The notes under the pieces: generated by a model
The model's input: only the letters and a program-made list of their open reading frames with translations
What the model was told of the DNA's origin: nothing
The model's database searches: none
Made by a program: the position numbers and the translations under genes
Shown here: positions 62,734 through 64,000 of the stretch, one piece after another
Position numbering within the stretch: the stretch's first letter is position 1
How the letters are laid out: each line of letters begins with the position of its first letter
Assembly: GCA_905147135.1 (NCBI GenBank)
Contig: LR990053.1
Coordinates: 11,544,501-11,608,500, forward strand
From: Blastobasis lacticolella
Taxonomy: Eukaryota; Arthropoda; Insecta; Lepidoptera; Blastobasidae
Direction of reading: 5' to 3'
Length of the DNA stretch: 64,000 bases

Positions 62734-64000
62734 CCTGAACAGACAGGCAGTTGGAACAACTGATATGTCTGTATCTCATTATCCTCAACCCATTGACATT
62801 CTCAATTAGTTATTTTTGGTTTTCTTGTAATGTTCATCTAATCGATTCTTAAAGGCGTGCCATGTGTGCCTGTAACAAACGTATTTTACTTTACTCTTTA
62901 TTTCATTGTTTACAATGTAAACATACCTACGCCTACTTATTTAAACATTTGCAACATTTACCTAATACCGGTAAATGTTGCAAATGGCCCCGTATTTTTA
63001 AGCTTTATTTCTGTTTGCTGAGAGACATTATTCTTGAATATAAAAATGCGATGAACAGGGCATCTAGAATGAATAAAATAATAGTATTTGGCTCATAAAG
63101 TTACTATGCTAGTCGAGGCTCTATTGGATCGCTCCCATACAGAACCTTAAAAAATTTTATAGAGCTATGGCTACCACATTTATTCCTTAAGTAATTCTAA
63201 GCATTTCTGGCGCGGGACCACGAAAAAATAATGCTGCTGCCAGGAGTGAGGTGGGTACAAAGGACCCCTCCGGCCACCATATTTAAAAATAAATCTATTA
63301 GTTCCCAGTTGGCCACTACAACAAGTTTGGTGTCATTTTTGTATAAAATGAAGACGATATTCATTTTATACGAAAATCATTCATCATTGCCGGTAATTAT
63401 TTTAATCATTTTCAATGTAATATTTTGAATAAATGGCATAAAAGTAAAAAAAATCACAATTTGTTTCTGCTTTGATAACAGCAGAAAAAGATAACAAACA
63501 AAAAATACACCAATAAAGCGTATTTTATGCTGATTCTAACAATAAAAACTTCAAGAACCTGTTACTACCAAAAGTTGTTAAAAAAAATCTGTAACCTCGA
63601 GGTGGTGACTATTACTAAGAGGCGATTTACCTATCTTACAAATTGGTCTTTATTATCAAGCTAGTATGGTAAGTTTGGTATCATTTTCATATAAATAGTA
63701 GATGCAGAATTCATTTCTGGTAATTATGATAATCATTTTCATAGTAGTTTTTCTAGTAGGTAGAATCCTCTTTTTCGTAGCTGACAAAACAACAAACAGA
63801 ATATACTTTAATATATACTATACTATTTTAACAATATTAACTTAAACTACCTCCAACCAACCAACTTCTATAAAAGGTCAATCGATCTGTGTCTTCGTAA
63901 CGATGGCGACTCACGTCAGGAGGCAAACTAAGGTCTACCTCATTAGCCATAGGAGCTTCTGAAAGTACGATAATACTAATCAATGTACATATACGACACC
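62734..64000. other. Unique sequence with a hairpin and a decayed tandem duplication
   Basis: No gene seen. Similar blocks recur about 335 bp apart: AAGTTTGGTGTCATTTTTGT at 63324-63343 against AAGTTTGGTATCATTTTC at 63671-63688, each followed by TATAAA, ATTCATTT, GGTAATTAT and AATCATTTTCA. The inverted stretch at 63337-63376 (GTATAAAATGAA against TTCATTTTATAC) lies in the first copy. Confidence 0.4.
62946..62986. repeat. Perfect 17-bp hairpin, 7-nt loop
   Basis: CATTTGCAACATTTACC (62946-62962) pairs exactly with 62970-62986 across TAATACC. Flanks do not pair. No link to any gene here. Confidence 0.88.

Noticed and set aside
1..64000. LTR retrotransposons or DNA transposon transposases
   Set aside because: No paired LTRs, primer-binding sites, integrase or DDE/D motifs could be seen; apart from the foldbacks, all protein-coding mobile pieces are non-LTR.

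Overview
The window looks like gene-poor, AT-rich intergenic or intronic DNA from an insect, most likely a moth or butterfly (Lepidoptera). The evidence is the repeat content: dense tRNA-derived SINEs, tails of several non-LTR retrotransposon (LINE) lineages typical of lepidopteran genomes, and RLE-type elements resembling the Dong/R4 lineage, which was first described in Bombyx. No rRNA, functional tRNA, CRISPR array, bacterial operon or complete host gene was found. Family letters used below are local labels, not database names.

SINE families: SINE-A is about 340 bp, has a head with tRNA-like A and B boxes and ends in a GATGATTATT-type tail. About 16 copies or pieces lie on both strands, several with exact target-site duplications (TSDs). 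SINE-B is about 240 bp, has a different tRNA-like head and carries a conserved GCGCCATCTAG block. SINE-C is about 250 bp, has no clear tRNA head and ends in TGATGATG. D2 is a short non-coding repeat.

LINE pieces: these include RTE-like fragments (1-759, 3.3 kb, 12.0 kb, 13.5 kb, 19.1 kb, 44.6 kb, 57.5 kb), LINE-Y with a reverse transcriptase domain (9676-11245, plus 3' ends at 39.8 and 51.8 kb), LINE-W, LINE-X, LINE-Z and three single C-terminal pieces (36.96, 50.3 and 56.5 kb). All are broken by stops, frameshifts or truncation. Two SINE/LINE pairs seem to share 3' tails (SINE-C with the RTE-like LINE, D2 with LINE-W), which fits SINEs borrowing LINE machinery.

Right end: between 61.16 and 62.73 kb two different 5'-truncated elements with a restriction-like endonuclease domain lie head to tail on the minus strand, with ATT/TAA microsatellite at every junction. 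The upstream one keeps an uninterrupted frame of over 300 codons with a CCHC knuckle and an RPD-X14-D endonuclease motif, but it contains no ATG.

Other structure: a 430-bp foldback (30143-30573), a second foldback split by a SINE-A insertion (23568-24182), and several short perfect hairpins. Host-gene candidates are weak: a TATA-preceded 5'-exon-like frame at 47140-47407 (signal-anchor protein, family not recognised) and an exon-like open stretch at 4146-4424. Two GC/CpG-rich unique segments (about 56.86-57.43 and 59.88-60.22 kb) have promoter-like features. The unique stretches between repeats show no convincing genes.
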